From Microbacterium sp. Root61 (GTDB lineage: Bacteria; Actinomycetota; Actinomycetes; Actinomycetales; Microbacteriaceae): 64,000 nt of DNA. Positions 7,500 through 16,458 of this stretch are shown piece by piece (within the stretch, counting starts at the first letter, position 1; every line of letters begins with the position of its first letter). The position numbers and the translations under genes are program-made. The notes beneath the pieces are model-generated. The model saw only the letters and a list, made by a program, of their open reading frames with translations. It had not been told where the DNA came from and made no database searches. The DNA lies in contig NZ_LMGU01000001.1 of the NCBI RefSeq assembly GCF_001427525.1, positions 901,788 to 965,787 of the forward strand, in the 5' to 3' direction.

Positions 7500-9052
7500 C
7501 ACGGAACACCGTGGTGATCGGTGGCGGGATCGCCGGTCTGGCGACGGCTGCGCTCCTCGCCGACGACGGTCACCGCGTGACGCTGCTGGAGGCCCGCGAC
7601 GACCTCGGCGGTCGAGCCGGCGTGTGGGAGAGCAAAGGGTTCCGTTTCGACACAGGCCCGAGCTGGTACCTGATGCCGGAGGTGTTCGAGCACTACTTCC
7701 GCCTCCTCGGGACCACCGCAGAGCGTGAACTCGACCTCGTCCCGCTCACACCGGCATACCGTGTCTTCACCGAGACGGAGGGTGCACAGCATCCGCTCGA
7801 CGTCGTGTCGGGACGGGATGCCGCGACTGCCATGTTCGAATCGGTCGAACCCGGTGCGGGTGCGCGGCTGAACGCGTACCTCGATTCGGCCGCCGATGCG
7901 TACACGCTCTCCGTGACGCGGTTCCTGTACGACACCTACGCCACCACCGCGGGCCTCCGCGATCCCCAGCTGCTGCGAAGGCTCCCCCGGCTCGCTCCGC
8001 TGCTGACCCGCTCTCTCGCCTCCCACGTCGATCGTCGATTCACCGACCAGCGCCTCCGGCAGATCCTGCAATACCCGGCGGTCTTCCTCGGAGGCTCCCC
8101 CTACGAGGTCCCGAGCCTGTACCACCTGATGAGTCACCTCGATCTCGACCAAGGCGTGCTGTATCCGCAGGGAGGATTCACGACGATCATCTCCGCGATC
8201 GAGCGACTCGCGCGGTCACGCGATGTGTCGATCCGCACCGGTACCGAAGTGGTCGAGATCCTGACGGCCGGTGCCGCCGCCGTCGGAGTGCGACTCGCGG
8301 ACGGTGAGGTCGTCCCCGCCGATGTCGTCGTGTCCACGGCCGATCTGCATCACACCGAGACGACCCTGCTCCCCACCGAACTGCAGACCTACCCGGAATC
8401 GTGGTGGCGCAAGAAGAAGCCGAGTCCGGGCGCGCTGCTGCTCATGCTCGGCGTACGCGGCGACCTCCCCCAGCTCGCCCACCACTCACTGCTGTTCGTG
8501 CAGGACTGGCGCGGCAACTTCACGAAGATCTTCGGCGCGAACACGAGCATCCCCGACCCCGCATCGATCTATGTCTGCAGGCCGAGCGCGACCGATCCCG
8601 AAGCGGCACCAGCCGGCCACGAGAATCTCTTCGTACTCGTCCCCGTGCCTGCCGACCCCTCCATCGGGCGCGGCGGAATCGACGGTGCGGGCGATCCCGC
8701 CGTGGAAGCGGCCGCCGACCGCGTCATCCAGCAGATCGCCGACTGGTGTGGCGCCCCCGACCTCGCCGACCGCATCGTCGTACGTCGCACGGTGGCGCCC
8801 GGCGACTTCGCCACCGACCTTCACTCGTGGCGGGGCAATGCCCTGGGTCTGGCGCACACCCTCGATCAGAGCGCCATGTTCCGCCCGCGGAATGAGTCGA
8901 AGCGGGTCGAAGGCCTGTACTACGCCGGTGCCTCGACGCTGCCGGGTGTCGGTCTCCCGATGTGCTTGATCTCGGCAGAGCTCGTGCTCAAGCGCACGCG
9001 CGCCGACCGCACGAGCCGACCGCTCCCGACCCCGACCGGCGCGAGGCTGTAG
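7496..9052 (+). CDS. crtI: phytoene desaturase (lycopene-forming)
   Basis: FAD-dependent CrtI-type desaturase/isomerase of 518 residues, converting phytoene to lycopene at the membrane. The N-terminal dinucleotide-binding motif is VVIGGGIAGLATAALL followed by LLEARDDLGGRAG; the C-terminal carotenoid oxidoreductase signature is YYAGASTLPGVGLPMCLIS. The ATG at 7496 overlaps crtB by ATGA. It ends in TAG one base before the GTG of crtYe. Confidence 0.95.
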   Translation: MTRNTVVIGGGIAGLATAALLADDGHRVTLLEARDDLGGRAGVWESKGFRFDTGPSWYLMPEVFEHYFRLLGTTAERELDLVPLTPAYRVFTETEGAQHPLDVVSGRDAATAMFESVEPGAGARLNAYLDSAADAYTLSVTRFLYDTYATTAGLRDPQLLRRLPRLAPLLTRSLASHVDRRFTDQRLRQILQYPAVFLGGSPYEVPSLYHLMSHLDLDQGVLYPQGGFTTIISAIERLARSRDVSIRTGTEVVEILTAGAAAVGVRLADGEVVPADVVVSTADLHHTETTLLPTELQTYPESWWRKKKPSPGALLLMLGVRGDLPQLAHHSLLFVQDWRGNFTKIFGANTSIPDPASIYVCRPSATDPEAAPAGHENLFVLVPVPADPSIGRGGIDGAGDPAVEAAADRVIQQIADWCGAPDLADRIVVRRTVAPGDFATDLHSWRGNALGLAHTLDQSAMFRPRNESKRVEGLYYAGASTLPGVGLPMCLISAELVLKRTRADRTSRPLPTPTGARL

Positions 9053-9053
9053 C

Positions 9054-9404
9054 GTGCCGGGGCTTTATCTGATCGCCATCCTGGTCAGCGCTGCGGGAGT
9101 CGCAGCCCTCGACGCGCGCTTCCGGCTGGCGGCGTGGACCTCGCCCGGGCGCACCGCCGCGGCTGTGGGCATCGGAACGGCCTTCTTCCTGGTCTGGGAC
9201 GCCGTCGGGATCGCTGCGGGGGTATTCGTCAAGGGCGACAGTCCGCTCATGGTCGGGATCGACCTCGCTCCGCAGCTTCCGATCGAGGAGCCGTTCTTCC
9301 TGGCCTTCCTGTGCTACCTGGGCCTCGTCGCCTGGTCGGGTGCGCTGCGGATCCTTCCCGGGCGACCGGCCTCCCGCGTTGACCGCACAGACGGTGCGGC
9401 ATGA
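9054..9404 (+). CDS. crtYe: C50 carotenoid cyclase subunit (lycopene cyclase domain), first half
   Basis: Membrane protein of 116 residues with three hydrophobic segments and the lycopene-cyclase-domain motif PQLPIEEPFFLAF. It is one half of the heterodimeric cyclase that closes the ionone rings of the C50 chain. It starts at GTG 9054, one base after crtI, and overlaps crtYf by ATGA. The gene order crtI-Ye-Yf-Eb is that of Corynebacterium glutamicum, where the product is the epsilon-ring carotenoid decaprenoxanthin. Ring type cannot be read from sequence alone; gamma or beta cyclases of the same family are possible. Confidence 0.88.
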   Translation: MPGLYLIAILVSAAGVAALDARFRLAAWTSPGRTAAAVGIGTAFFLVWDAVGIAAGVFVKGDSPLMVGIDLAPQLPIEEPFFLAFLCYLGLVAWSGALRILPGRPASRVDRTDGAA

Positions 9405-9739
9405 CTTACACCCTGATCGTGCTTCCGTTCGTCGCCGTGACTGCCATCGTGGTGGTCGCGACGGTGCGTCGCCCGCAGTTCGGACCTCGGATGGCGGCAT
9501 CCGCGATCGCTGCCGCGTTGCTGGTGCTGCTCACCGCGGTCTTCGACAACCTCATGATCGCGGCCGGGCTGTTCACCTACCCGCCCGAGCACCTGAGCGG
9601 ACTGCGCATCGGCCTCGCACCGCTCGAGGACTTTTCGTACCCGCTGTGTGCGGCCTTCCTCGTCCCCGCAGCGTTCACCCTGATGAGTCGCCGCGCCTCC
9701 GTCGACGCGGCATCCGCTCGGAACGGGAGCGACGGATGA
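9401..9739 (+). CDS. crtYf: C50 carotenoid cyclase subunit (lycopene cyclase domain), second half
   Basis: Partner half-cyclase of 112 residues with three hydrophobic segments; its conserved motif APLEDFSYPL corresponds to PIEEPFF of the first half. The two halves act as a heterodimer. The ATG at 9401 overlaps crtYe and the stop overlaps crtEb, which should keep the stoichiometry tight. Confidence 0.88.
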   Translation: MTYTLIVLPFVAVTAIVVVATVRRPQFGPRMAASAIAAALLVLLTAVFDNLMIAAGLFTYPPEHLSGLRIGLAPLEDFSYPLCAAFLVPAAFTLMSRRASVDAASARNGSDG

Positions 9740-10632
9740 GCGCCCCGGCCGAACGTCTGCACGCCTCCACTGCACTGCGGGAGCTGCTCGTCGCGTCGAG
9801 ACCCGTCAGCTGGATCAACACCGCATACCCCTTCGCCGCTGCCTATCTGATGACGACGCGAGAGATCGACGTCGTCCTCATCGTGGGGACCCTCTTCTTC
9901 CTCGTCCCCTACAACCTGGCGATGTACGGCATCAACGACGTCTTCGACTATGAGTCGGACATGCGAAACCCGCGAAAGGGCGGCGCACACGGCGCCGTTC
10001 TGGATCGGCGACTGCACACGATCACGCTCTGGGCCGCGGGCATCCTCTGCATCCCCTTCGTGGTCTTCCTGGTCATCGTCGGGTCCGCCCTCTCCTGGCT
10101 GATCCTGGCGGTGAGCCTCTTCTTCGTCGTGTTCTACTCGGCACCACCGCTGCGCCTGAAAGAGGTTCCGTTCGCGGACTCCCTCACCAGCAGCATCCAT
10201 TTCTTCTCCCCCGCCGTATACGGTCTGGTGCTGGCCGGAGCCGTGTGGACGTGGCAGCTCGCCGCGGTCATCGTCGCGTTCGCCCTGTGGGGCATCGCGT
10301 CGCACGCCTTCGGCGCAGTGCAGGATGTCGCCGCCGATCGCGCAGCCGACATCTCGTCGATCGCCACCGCTATGGGCGCGCGCTGGACCGTATGGTTCGC
10401 TTTGATCGGCTACACGGCGGCGGGAGCAGTGATGTTGGCGACCGCATGGCCGGGCCCCCTCGCGGCGCTTCTTGCCGTGCCGTATCTCCTCGTGGTGTGG
10501 CCTTTCCGCGGAGTGACCGATGACACCGCGATCACCGCCACCCGCGGCTGGCGTCGATTCCTCTGGATCAATCAGCTGACGGGGTTCGGAGTCACTCTGC
10601 TGCTCATCGGCTACTGGCTGCGCACCGAGTGA
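9736..10632 (+). CDS. crtEb: lycopene elongase (UbiA-family prenyltransferase)
   Basis: Integral membrane prenyltransferase of 298 residues that adds two C5 units to lycopene, giving C50 flavuxanthin-type intermediates. UbiA Asp-rich motifs are YGINDVFDYESDMRNPRKGG (about 72-91) and GAVQDVAADRAADISS (second site). About seven to eight hydrophobic helices. It is the last gene of the operon, overlapping crtYf by ATGA, with a terminator 6 bases after the stop. Confidence 0.92.
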   Translation: MSAPAERLHASTALRELLVASRPVSWINTAYPFAAAYLMTTREIDVVLIVGTLFFLVPYNLAMYGINDVFDYESDMRNPRKGGAHGAVLDRRLHTITLWAAGILCIPFVVFLVIVGSALSWLILAVSLFFVVFYSAPPLRLKEVPFADSLTSSIHFFSPAVYGLVLAGAVWTWQLAAVIVAFALWGIASHAFGAVQDVAADRAADISSIATAMGARWTVWFALIGYTAAGAVMLATAWPGPLAALLAVPYLLVVWPFRGVTDDTAITATRGWRRFLWINQLTGFGVTLLLIGYWLRTE

Positions 10633-10637
10633 ACGGA

Positions 10638-10675
10638 AGAAGACCCCGCCGCCCTTTCGGGCCGCGGGGTCTTCT
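10638..10675. terminator. bidirectional terminator between crtEb and the UPF0182 gene
   Basis: A 17-base stem (10638-10654 with 10659-10675, one mismatch) around a TTTC loop lies between the convergent stops at 10632 and 10687. GGGGTCTTCT closes the plus-strand side. Confidence 0.85.
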
Positions 10676-10686
10676 CACGTGCGGTG

Positions 10687-13602
10687 TCAGCCGCCGAGCG
10701 CGATGAGCTTCTCGACCGCGGCGGTCAGGCGGGCGTCTGCCTCACCGTATGCGGCCCAATCGCCGGCCTGCAGTGCCGTCTGACGCTCCAGCATGGCCGT
10801 CGACGCCTCCTGCAGTGCTGCCTGGTAGGCGTCGGTGGGCGGCTCGGGCGTCGGCGCAGGCGTTTCACCCGGCGTCGGCGTGGGCTGCGGAGTCGGGGTC
10901 TCGCCCGGCTGCACGTCCTCATCGCCGGCGTTGGCGCCGGAGTCGCCGCCGAACAGCGAGTTCAGCGCCTCGTTCAGGGTGTCCTCGAACGCGACCTGCG
11001 ACCCGAAGGCCACGAGCACCTTCTGCAGCTTCGGCAGCTGCGTGCCGCTGGAGGCCTGCACGAACACCGGCTGCACGTACAGGAAGCCGCCACCGACGGG
11101 CAGGGTCAGCAGGTTGCCGTTGAGCACCGCCGACTGCCCCTGCTTCAGCAGGTTGATCTGAGCGGAGATCGTCGGATCGGAGTTGAACGTGTTCTGCACC
11201 TGGCCGGGACCGGGGATCGTCGTATCGGCGTCTATCACCAGCATCCGGAGCTTGCCGTACCCGGCGCCCTTCTTGCCGTCCTCCGCACCGGCGTTCGAGT
11301 CCACCGCGAGGTAGCCCATCAGCACGTTGCGCGAGTTCGTGCCCTGCGCCTGCGGGATGAACGAGGTGAACATCGAGTACGACGGCGCGGTCTGGCCGGG
11401 CATCTGCATCGTCAGGTAGTACGGCGGCTGCAGACGGTTCTCGTTCTGCGGGTCGTCCGGGGTCGCCCACACGTTGTCGCGCTGGAAGAACGACTGCGCG
11501 TCATCGACGTGGTAGACCCCGAGCATGGCCCGCTGCACCTTGAACAGGTCGGTCGGGTAGCGCACGTGGCTCATCAGGTCGGCCGACATGTCGCTGATCG
11601 GCTTGAGCGTGGAGGGGTAGACCTTCTGCCACGTCTGCAGCACCGGGTCCTTCTCGTCCCACGCGTACAGCGTCACGCTGCCGTCGTACGCATCCACCGT
11701 CGCCTTGACCGAGTTGCGGATGTAGTTGATGTTGTCCAGCGCGAAGCGCGGGGCCGTGTTGTTGGCGTCGGCGATCGACTGCGCGAGACCCGCCGTCGTC
11801 GAGTACGGGTACGTCGCGCTGGTCGTGTAGCCGTCCACGATCCAGACGATCTTGCCGTCCACAACGCTCGGGTACGGGTCGCTGTCCAGCGTGAGGTACG
11901 GCGCCGCCTTCTGCACGCGGGTCTTCGGGTCGCGGTCGTAGAGGATCTGCGACTTCTCGTTGACGTAGTCCGAGAACAGGATCTGCTCGGACTGGAACTT
12001 GAGCGCGTAGATGAGGCGGTTGAAGACGCCGCCGATGCTCGGTCCGCCGTCGCCCGTGAAGGTCGTCTTGGTCTCATTCGCGCCCTCCGTGCCACCCTTA
12101 CCCGACGGGTAGTCGAGCTCGATCGGAGCGGTCGTCTTCGGCGCACCGACGATGGAGTACGCGGGCGAGTCCTCGCCGAAGTACACGCGAGGCTCGAAGT
12201 CGGACTCCGAGAGGAAGCCGTTGGCCGGGATGCCGCTCTCGATGAAGACCGGGTCGCCGTCGGCGGTGCGCTCGTTGCCCTTGGCCACGACCAGTCCATA
12301 GCCGTGGGTGTAGACCAAAGCCGTGTTCTGCCACGAGGTGTTCTGGCCGACGTTGTTCACGTTCAGTTCGCGCACCGAGACGATGGTGTCCTGCGACTCG
12401 CCGTTGATCTCGTAACGGTCCACGTCCAGCGGATCCTGGAACTGGTAGTACGGGCGATACTGCTCGAGCTGCGCGACGGTCGGGTTGATGATCGACGGGT
12501 CCATGATGCGGATGGATGCCGTCGTCTGGGCATCCGATCGCAGCTGGCCGGGCTCGACATCCGTGACCGCCTTGTAGTCGCTCTTATCGAGGTCATCGAT
12601 CCCGTAGGCGGCCTGCGTCATGTCGATGTTGCGCTGGTAGTACTCCTTCTCCAGCGCCAGCTGGTTCGGGACCACCTGGAAGGTCCTGACCACCCACGGG
12701 TAGCCCACCCCCAGCACCAGGGCCGAGACGACGAGCAGCGCCGTCGCGATGAGCGGGAAGCGCCAGCGGCCGATGACCGCCGTCACGAAGAAGAGGAGTG
12801 CGACGAACACGGCGACGATCGCGAGGATCGTCTGACCGGGGATCGTGGCGTGCGTCTCGGTGTATCCGGGACCGGTGATGCGCCCCAGCCCACCCGGCTC
12901 GGTCATCGTGCGGTAGCGGTCCAGCCAGAGGCTCGCGGCCTGCACGAGCAGGTAGAGGCCGGCGATGACGGCCAGCTGGATGCGGGCGGCCTTGGAGATG
13001 CGCAGCTCGCGCTGACCGATCCGCACAGAGCCGTACAGGTACGCCACCAGTGCGGTCACGAGCAGGCAGATCAGCAGGACGGCCGAGACGAACCCGACCA
13101 GCGCCGTGTAGAACGGCATGGCGAACAGGTAGAAGCCCGTGTCCAGCCCGAACTCCGGGTCCTTCACGGAGGTGGCGACGCCGTTGAACCACATCCACGT
13201 GGTCTGCCACTGCGCCGAGGCCGCGAAGCCGGCGAAGAAGCCGAAGAAGATCGGGATGCCCCACATCGCCAGGCGACGCAGCGGCTCGACGACCTCCTGG
13301 TAGCGGTCCAGCTGCGAGCTGAGGCGCGCATACACCGGGCGGAGCCGGTACGCGAGCTGGATCGAGAGCCACAGCGGCACGGCCATGCCGAGGAACCCGA
13401 CGACGAACATCACGACCCGGGCCACCCATTGGGTCACCAGCACCGACTCGAATCCGAGCTGATCGAACCACAGCCAGTCCGAGTAGAGGTTGGCGAAGAC
13501 GAAGAAGGCCACGACGAGCGCGGCGATGATCGCGAGGGAGATCGCGATGATTCTTCGAGAACGATTCGGTGTGGCCGGGTTGGGCGCGGGGGTCGAGGTC
13601 AC
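10687..13602 (-). CDS. UPF0182 family membrane protein
   Basis: Large actinobacterial membrane protein of 971 residues. About seven hydrophobic helices occupy residues 15-300 and a large, probably extracytoplasmic domain follows (about 310-880). The C-terminus has a low-complexity Pro/Thr stretch (PGETPTPQPTPTPGETPAPT) before a short charged helix. No enzymatic motif is recognised and no function is established for the family. Start at GTG 13602; a TAGGAT hexamer six bases upstream suggests a leaderless mRNA. Together with the PDZ/Lon-like and DUF2342 genes it forms a neighbourhood matching M. tuberculosis Rv3193c-Rv3195. Confidence 0.9.
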   Translation of the reverse strand: MTSTPAPNPATPNRSRRIIAISLAIIAALVVAFFVFANLYSDWLWFDQLGFESVLVTQWVARVVMFVVGFLGMAVPLWLSIQLAYRLRPVYARLSSQLDRYQEVVEPLRRLAMWGIPIFFGFFAGFAASAQWQTTWMWFNGVATSVKDPEFGLDTGFYLFAMPFYTALVGFVSAVLLICLLVTALVAYLYGSVRIGQRELRISKAARIQLAVIAGLYLLVQAASLWLDRYRTMTEPGGLGRITGPGYTETHATIPGQTILAIVAVFVALLFFVTAVIGRWRFPLIATALLVVSALVLGVGYPWVVRTFQVVPNQLALEKEYYQRNIDMTQAAYGIDDLDKSDYKAVTDVEPGQLRSDAQTTASIRIMDPSIINPTVAQLEQYRPYYQFQDPLDVDRYEINGESQDTIVSVRELNVNNVGQNTSWQNTALVYTHGYGLVVAKGNERTADGDPVFIESGIPANGFLSESDFEPRVYFGEDSPAYSIVGAPKTTAPIELDYPSGKGGTEGANETKTTFTGDGGPSIGGVFNRLIYALKFQSEQILFSDYVNEKSQILYDRDPKTRVQKAAPYLTLDSDPYPSVVDGKIVWIVDGYTTSATYPYSTTAGLAQSIADANNTAPRFALDNINYIRNSVKATVDAYDGSVTLYAWDEKDPVLQTWQKVYPSTLKPISDMSADLMSHVRYPTDLFKVQRAMLGVYHVDDAQSFFQRDNVWATPDDPQNENRLQPPYYLTMQMPGQTAPSYSMFTSFIPQAQGTNSRNVLMGYLAVDSNAGAEDGKKGAGYGKLRMLVIDADTTIPGPGQVQNTFNSDPTISAQINLLKQGQSAVLNGNLLTLPVGGGFLYVQPVFVQASSGTQLPKLQKVLVAFGSQVAFEDTLNEALNSLFGGDSGANAGDEDVQPGETPTPQPTPTPGETPAPTPEPPTDAYQAALQEASTAMLERQTALQAGDWAAYGEADARLTAAVEKLIALGG

Positions 13603-13608
13603 CGTTTC

Positions 13609-13614
13609 ATCCTA
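13609..13614 (-). promoter_or_regulatory. -10 hexamer TAGGAT of the UPF0182 gene
   Basis: TAGGAT is six bases before GTG 13602, fitting a leaderless start. Confidence 0.45.
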
Positions 13615-13685
13615 GGCGCGCTCCCGTCGACCCGTACCTAGCGGGACGGCCGCGCGGCACAGTCCGGGGGTTCTCCCAGGAAGCG

Positions 13686-14810
13686 TCAGTTCGCCGTGCA
13701 GGTGGGCAGCGCATCCAGTCCGTCGCCCGAGCTGATCGCCTCGAGCGCCGTCAGGGAGTCCTCGAGCGTCGCGACGGCGAACACGCGCAGCCCCTCGGGC
13801 ACATGTCCGACGACCTCGTCGCAGTTGGCGGCCGGGGCCAGGAACCAGTCGGCGTTCGCGCCGACCGCGCCCCACATCTTCTGGCGGATGCCGCCGATGG
13901 GGCCGACGGTGCCGTCCGCGGTGATCGTGCCCGTGCCCGCGACGTTCTCGCCGCCGTTGAGGGAGCCCGGGGTGAGCGTGTCGATGATGCCGAGTGCGAA
14001 CATCATGCCCGCGCTCGGACCGCCGACGTTGTTGAGCTGGATGGTCACGTCGATCGGGAACTCGTAGTCGGTCAGCAAGGTGACCCCGACCAGCCACACC
14101 TTCTCGCCGTTCGCCTCGGAGAGCGTCGGCGTGATCGTGACCGTCTGATCCTTGCCGTCGCGCTCGATCGTGAGCTCGACCGGGGCGCCCTCGCCGGCGT
14201 TGACGATCTTGCGCAAAGCCGCGGCATCCGCCACCGGCTGCCCATCGGCGGCGAGGATGACATCGCCCTCTTCGAGGATGCCCTCCGCCGCCGAACCGTC
14301 GACGAACGAATACACGGTGGGCAACGGGGTGATGTCGTAGCCGAGCTCGGTCAACGCGGCAGCAGTGGCCTCTTTCTGCGAGTCGACCATCATCGCGGCG
14401 CTCTCCTCGTTGCGCTGCTCGGAACTCTGCCCCGCGGGGAAGACGGCATCGATCGGCAGTACCGCGCGGGACGGGTCGAACCACGCCATCGCCAGCTCGA
14501 ACCACGAGGGGGTCCGCTCGCGATTGCCCACGACCTGCACGGTCAGCAGATCCAGCGTGCCGTCGGTCGGGAAGGTCTCGGCGCCCTCGACCGAGATGAG
14601 GGGCACCTCAGTGCCGTCCGCCGCCTGCGCCTCGCCCAGGGTGTCGTACACCGGTCCGGGCTGCTGGATCACGTAGGACGTCGGAAGGAAAGTGAGCACC
14701 AGGAGCACCACCAGTGCGACGACCAGCGCCCACACTCCCGCCACGGTCGCGCGGCTCGCCCGCTTCCGCGGAGCCGGCACGATCGTCACGTTCTCGTCGA
14801 ACAGCGCCAC
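13686..14810 (-). CDS. PDZ domain plus Lon-like (S16) serine peptidase, YlbL family
   Basis: Membrane-anchored peptidase of 374 residues facing outward. One N-terminal membrane helix (VAGVWALVVALVVLLVLTFL, about 23-42), a PDZ domain around VDGSAAEGILEEGDVILAAD, then a Lon-type proteolytic domain with catalytic Ser in GGPSAGMMFALGI and Lys in GPIGGIRQKMWGA. It lacks the Lon AAA+ domain, as usual for YlbL proteins. GTG 14810 is chosen because AAAGG stands a few bases upstream. It lies downstream of the DUF2342 promoter region, facing away, and next to the UPF0182 gene. Confidence 0.88.
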   Translation of the reverse strand: MALFDENVTIVPAPRKRASRATVAGVWALVVALVVLLVLTFLPTSYVIQQPGPVYDTLGEAQAADGTEVPLISVEGAETFPTDGTLDLLTVQVVGNRERTPSWFELAMAWFDPSRAVLPIDAVFPAGQSSEQRNEESAAMMVDSQKEATAAALTELGYDITPLPTVYSFVDGSAAEGILEEGDVILAADGQPVADAAALRKIVNAGEGAPVELTIERDGKDQTVTITPTLSEANGEKVWLVGVTLLTDYEFPIDVTIQLNNVGGPSAGMMFALGIIDTLTPGSLNGGENVAGTGTITADGTVGPIGGIRQKMWGAVGANADWFLAPAANCDEVVGHVPEGLRVFAVATLEDSLTALEAISSGDGLDALPTCTAN

Positions 14811-14937
14811 TGGGGACCTTTCTCTGCCTGGTCGTTCGCGACCGGCGTAAGCATGAGGAGGTCTCTGCCGGGTGGTGCGATGATCCGTGCGACTAGCGTA
14901 GAGCGCAAGGTGATGACCCGGCTGAAAGGCGGCTGAA

Positions 14938-16353
14938 GTGCCAGACGAAGACCGCAGCCCGGAAGAAGAATTCCAGGAGCTGATGCGCCAGCTGTTCGGC
15001 GGTGCCGCAGGCGCCGACGGCCAGGTCGACCCCGAGCAGCTCGCGCGCTTGTCGGGGATGGAGATCGACCCCGCCATGATGCAGGCCGTGATGCGGCAGC
15101 TGCAGGGCGCCTTCACGGGCGCCGGCAACGACCCGGGCGGAGTGTCGTGGGACATGGCCAAGCGCCAGGCCCTGCACATCGCCAACCAGGACGGCCTGGG
15201 CGTCACCGACGGCCAGCGCACGGACCTGGATCAGGCGTTCGCCCTCGCCGCACTGTGGCTGGGCGAAGCCACGACGATCTCCGACCTCGCGACCCCGCCC
15301 CGCACGCTCACGCGCGGCGGCTGGGTCGAGGAAACCCTGCCGGTCTGGCAGGAGCTCGCCGAGCCCGTCGCCACCAGCATCGCGGACGCGCTGACGGCGA
15401 CCCTGAGCGAGCAGGCCCCCGAGGAGATGCAGGGGCTGATCGAGGGTGCCGGACGCCTCATGCGCACGGTCGGCGGCTCGCTGTTCGCCTCCCAGCTCGG
15501 CCAGGTCATCGGACGCCTCTCGACCGAGGTGGTCAGCGGTGGCGACGTCGGCATCCCGGTGATGCCCTCCGGCGAAGCGGCCATCCTCCCCCAGAACTTC
15601 GCCGACTTCGGGCGCGATCTCGAGGTCCCGGCCGACCAACTGGCGCTGTACATCGCGACGCGGGAGCTCGCCCACGCGCGGCTGTTCCGGCACGCGCGCT
15701 GGCTGCGCCTGCACGTGATGTCGCAGGTGACCGACTTCGCCCGAGGCATCCACGTCGACACGGAGGCCCTCGAGGAGCTCGCGTCGCGCTTCGACCCGTC
15801 CGAGCCCGAAGAGCTGCGACGCGCACTCGAGAGCGGCGCGCTGATCCCGGCGCGTTCGGAGGCGCAGGACGCCGCGCTCGCGCGCATGGAGAACGTGCTG
15901 GCGATGATCGAGGGCTGGGTCGAGGTCGTGACCGAGGCCGCCACGTCGCGTCTGCCCTCGACGGACCGCATCTCCGAGGCGGTGCGGCGCCGTCGCGCCG
16001 TCGGTGGACCGGCGGAGCAGGCGCTCAAGTCGCTCCTCGGGCTGGAGCTGCGGCCCCGCCGCATGCGCGAGGCCGCCGCGATGTGGCGTGCCGTGACGGA
16101 TGCCGTGGGCATCGCCGCGCGCGACGCACTGTGGGACTACCCAGATCTCATGCCGAGCCCCGAGGACATCGACGATCCGGCGGCGCTGATCGCGCGGCTG
16201 GAGGCCCGGGCCCGCGGTGAAGAGCCGGTGCAGGACGAGTTCGATGCCGCGCTCGAGGCGCTGCTGGCCGGCGAGGACGGATCCGCCCCCGACGCGCCGA
16301 CCGCTTCCGATGACGACTCCGACACCGACCCGGAGGATCCACGCCCGGTGTGA
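14938..16353 (+). CDS. DUF2342 zinc-metalloprotease-like protein
   Basis: Protein of 471 residues of the actinobacterial DUF2342 family, often annotated as a zinc-dependent metalloprotease. The region expected to carry HExxH reads TRELAHARLFRHARWLR (about 242-258), with Arg where the first His would be, so catalytic activity is uncertain. The N-terminus is acidic (PEEEFQELMRQLFGG) and the C-terminus is an Asp-rich tail. GTG 14938 is preceded by AAAGG. It diverges from the PDZ/Lon gene and is followed by the cyclodehydratase-like gene, an order matching Rv3195-Rv3196. Confidence 0.82.
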   Translation: MPDEDRSPEEEFQELMRQLFGGAAGADGQVDPEQLARLSGMEIDPAMMQAVMRQLQGAFTGAGNDPGGVSWDMAKRQALHIANQDGLGVTDGQRTDLDQAFALAALWLGEATTISDLATPPRTLTRGGWVEETLPVWQELAEPVATSIADALTATLSEQAPEEMQGLIEGAGRLMRTVGGSLFASQLGQVIGRLSTEVVSGGDVGIPVMPSGEAAILPQNFADFGRDLEVPADQLALYIATRELAHARLFRHARWLRLHVMSQVTDFARGIHVDTEALEELASRFDPSEPEELRRALESGALIPARSEAQDAALARMENVLAMIEGWVEVVTEAATSRLPSTDRISEAVRRRRAVGGPAEQALKSLLGLELRPRRMREAAAMWRAVTDAVGIAARDALWDYPDLMPSPEDIDDPAALIARLEARARGEEPVQDEFDAALEALLAGEDGSAPDAPTASDDDSDTDPEDPRPV

Positions 16354-16458
16354 CCGCTGACGCTCCGTCCGCTCCTCCCCAGGTGGGGGTGAGCGGCGGA
16401 AGCGAGCTCCTGTTGTGGAGAACGGTTCGAGGCCCCGACATTCCCGCACAATCGGGAC

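Noticed and set aside
10684..13641. A 985-codon open frame on the plus strand
   Set aside because: It lies fully antisense to the UPF0182 gene; its translation is Arg/Val/Leu/His-rich with no domain, as expected of a G+C-rich shadow frame.
16369..16396. Terminator after the DUF2342 gene
   Set aside because: The stem has mismatches and no T run follows, so I left it out of the annotation.
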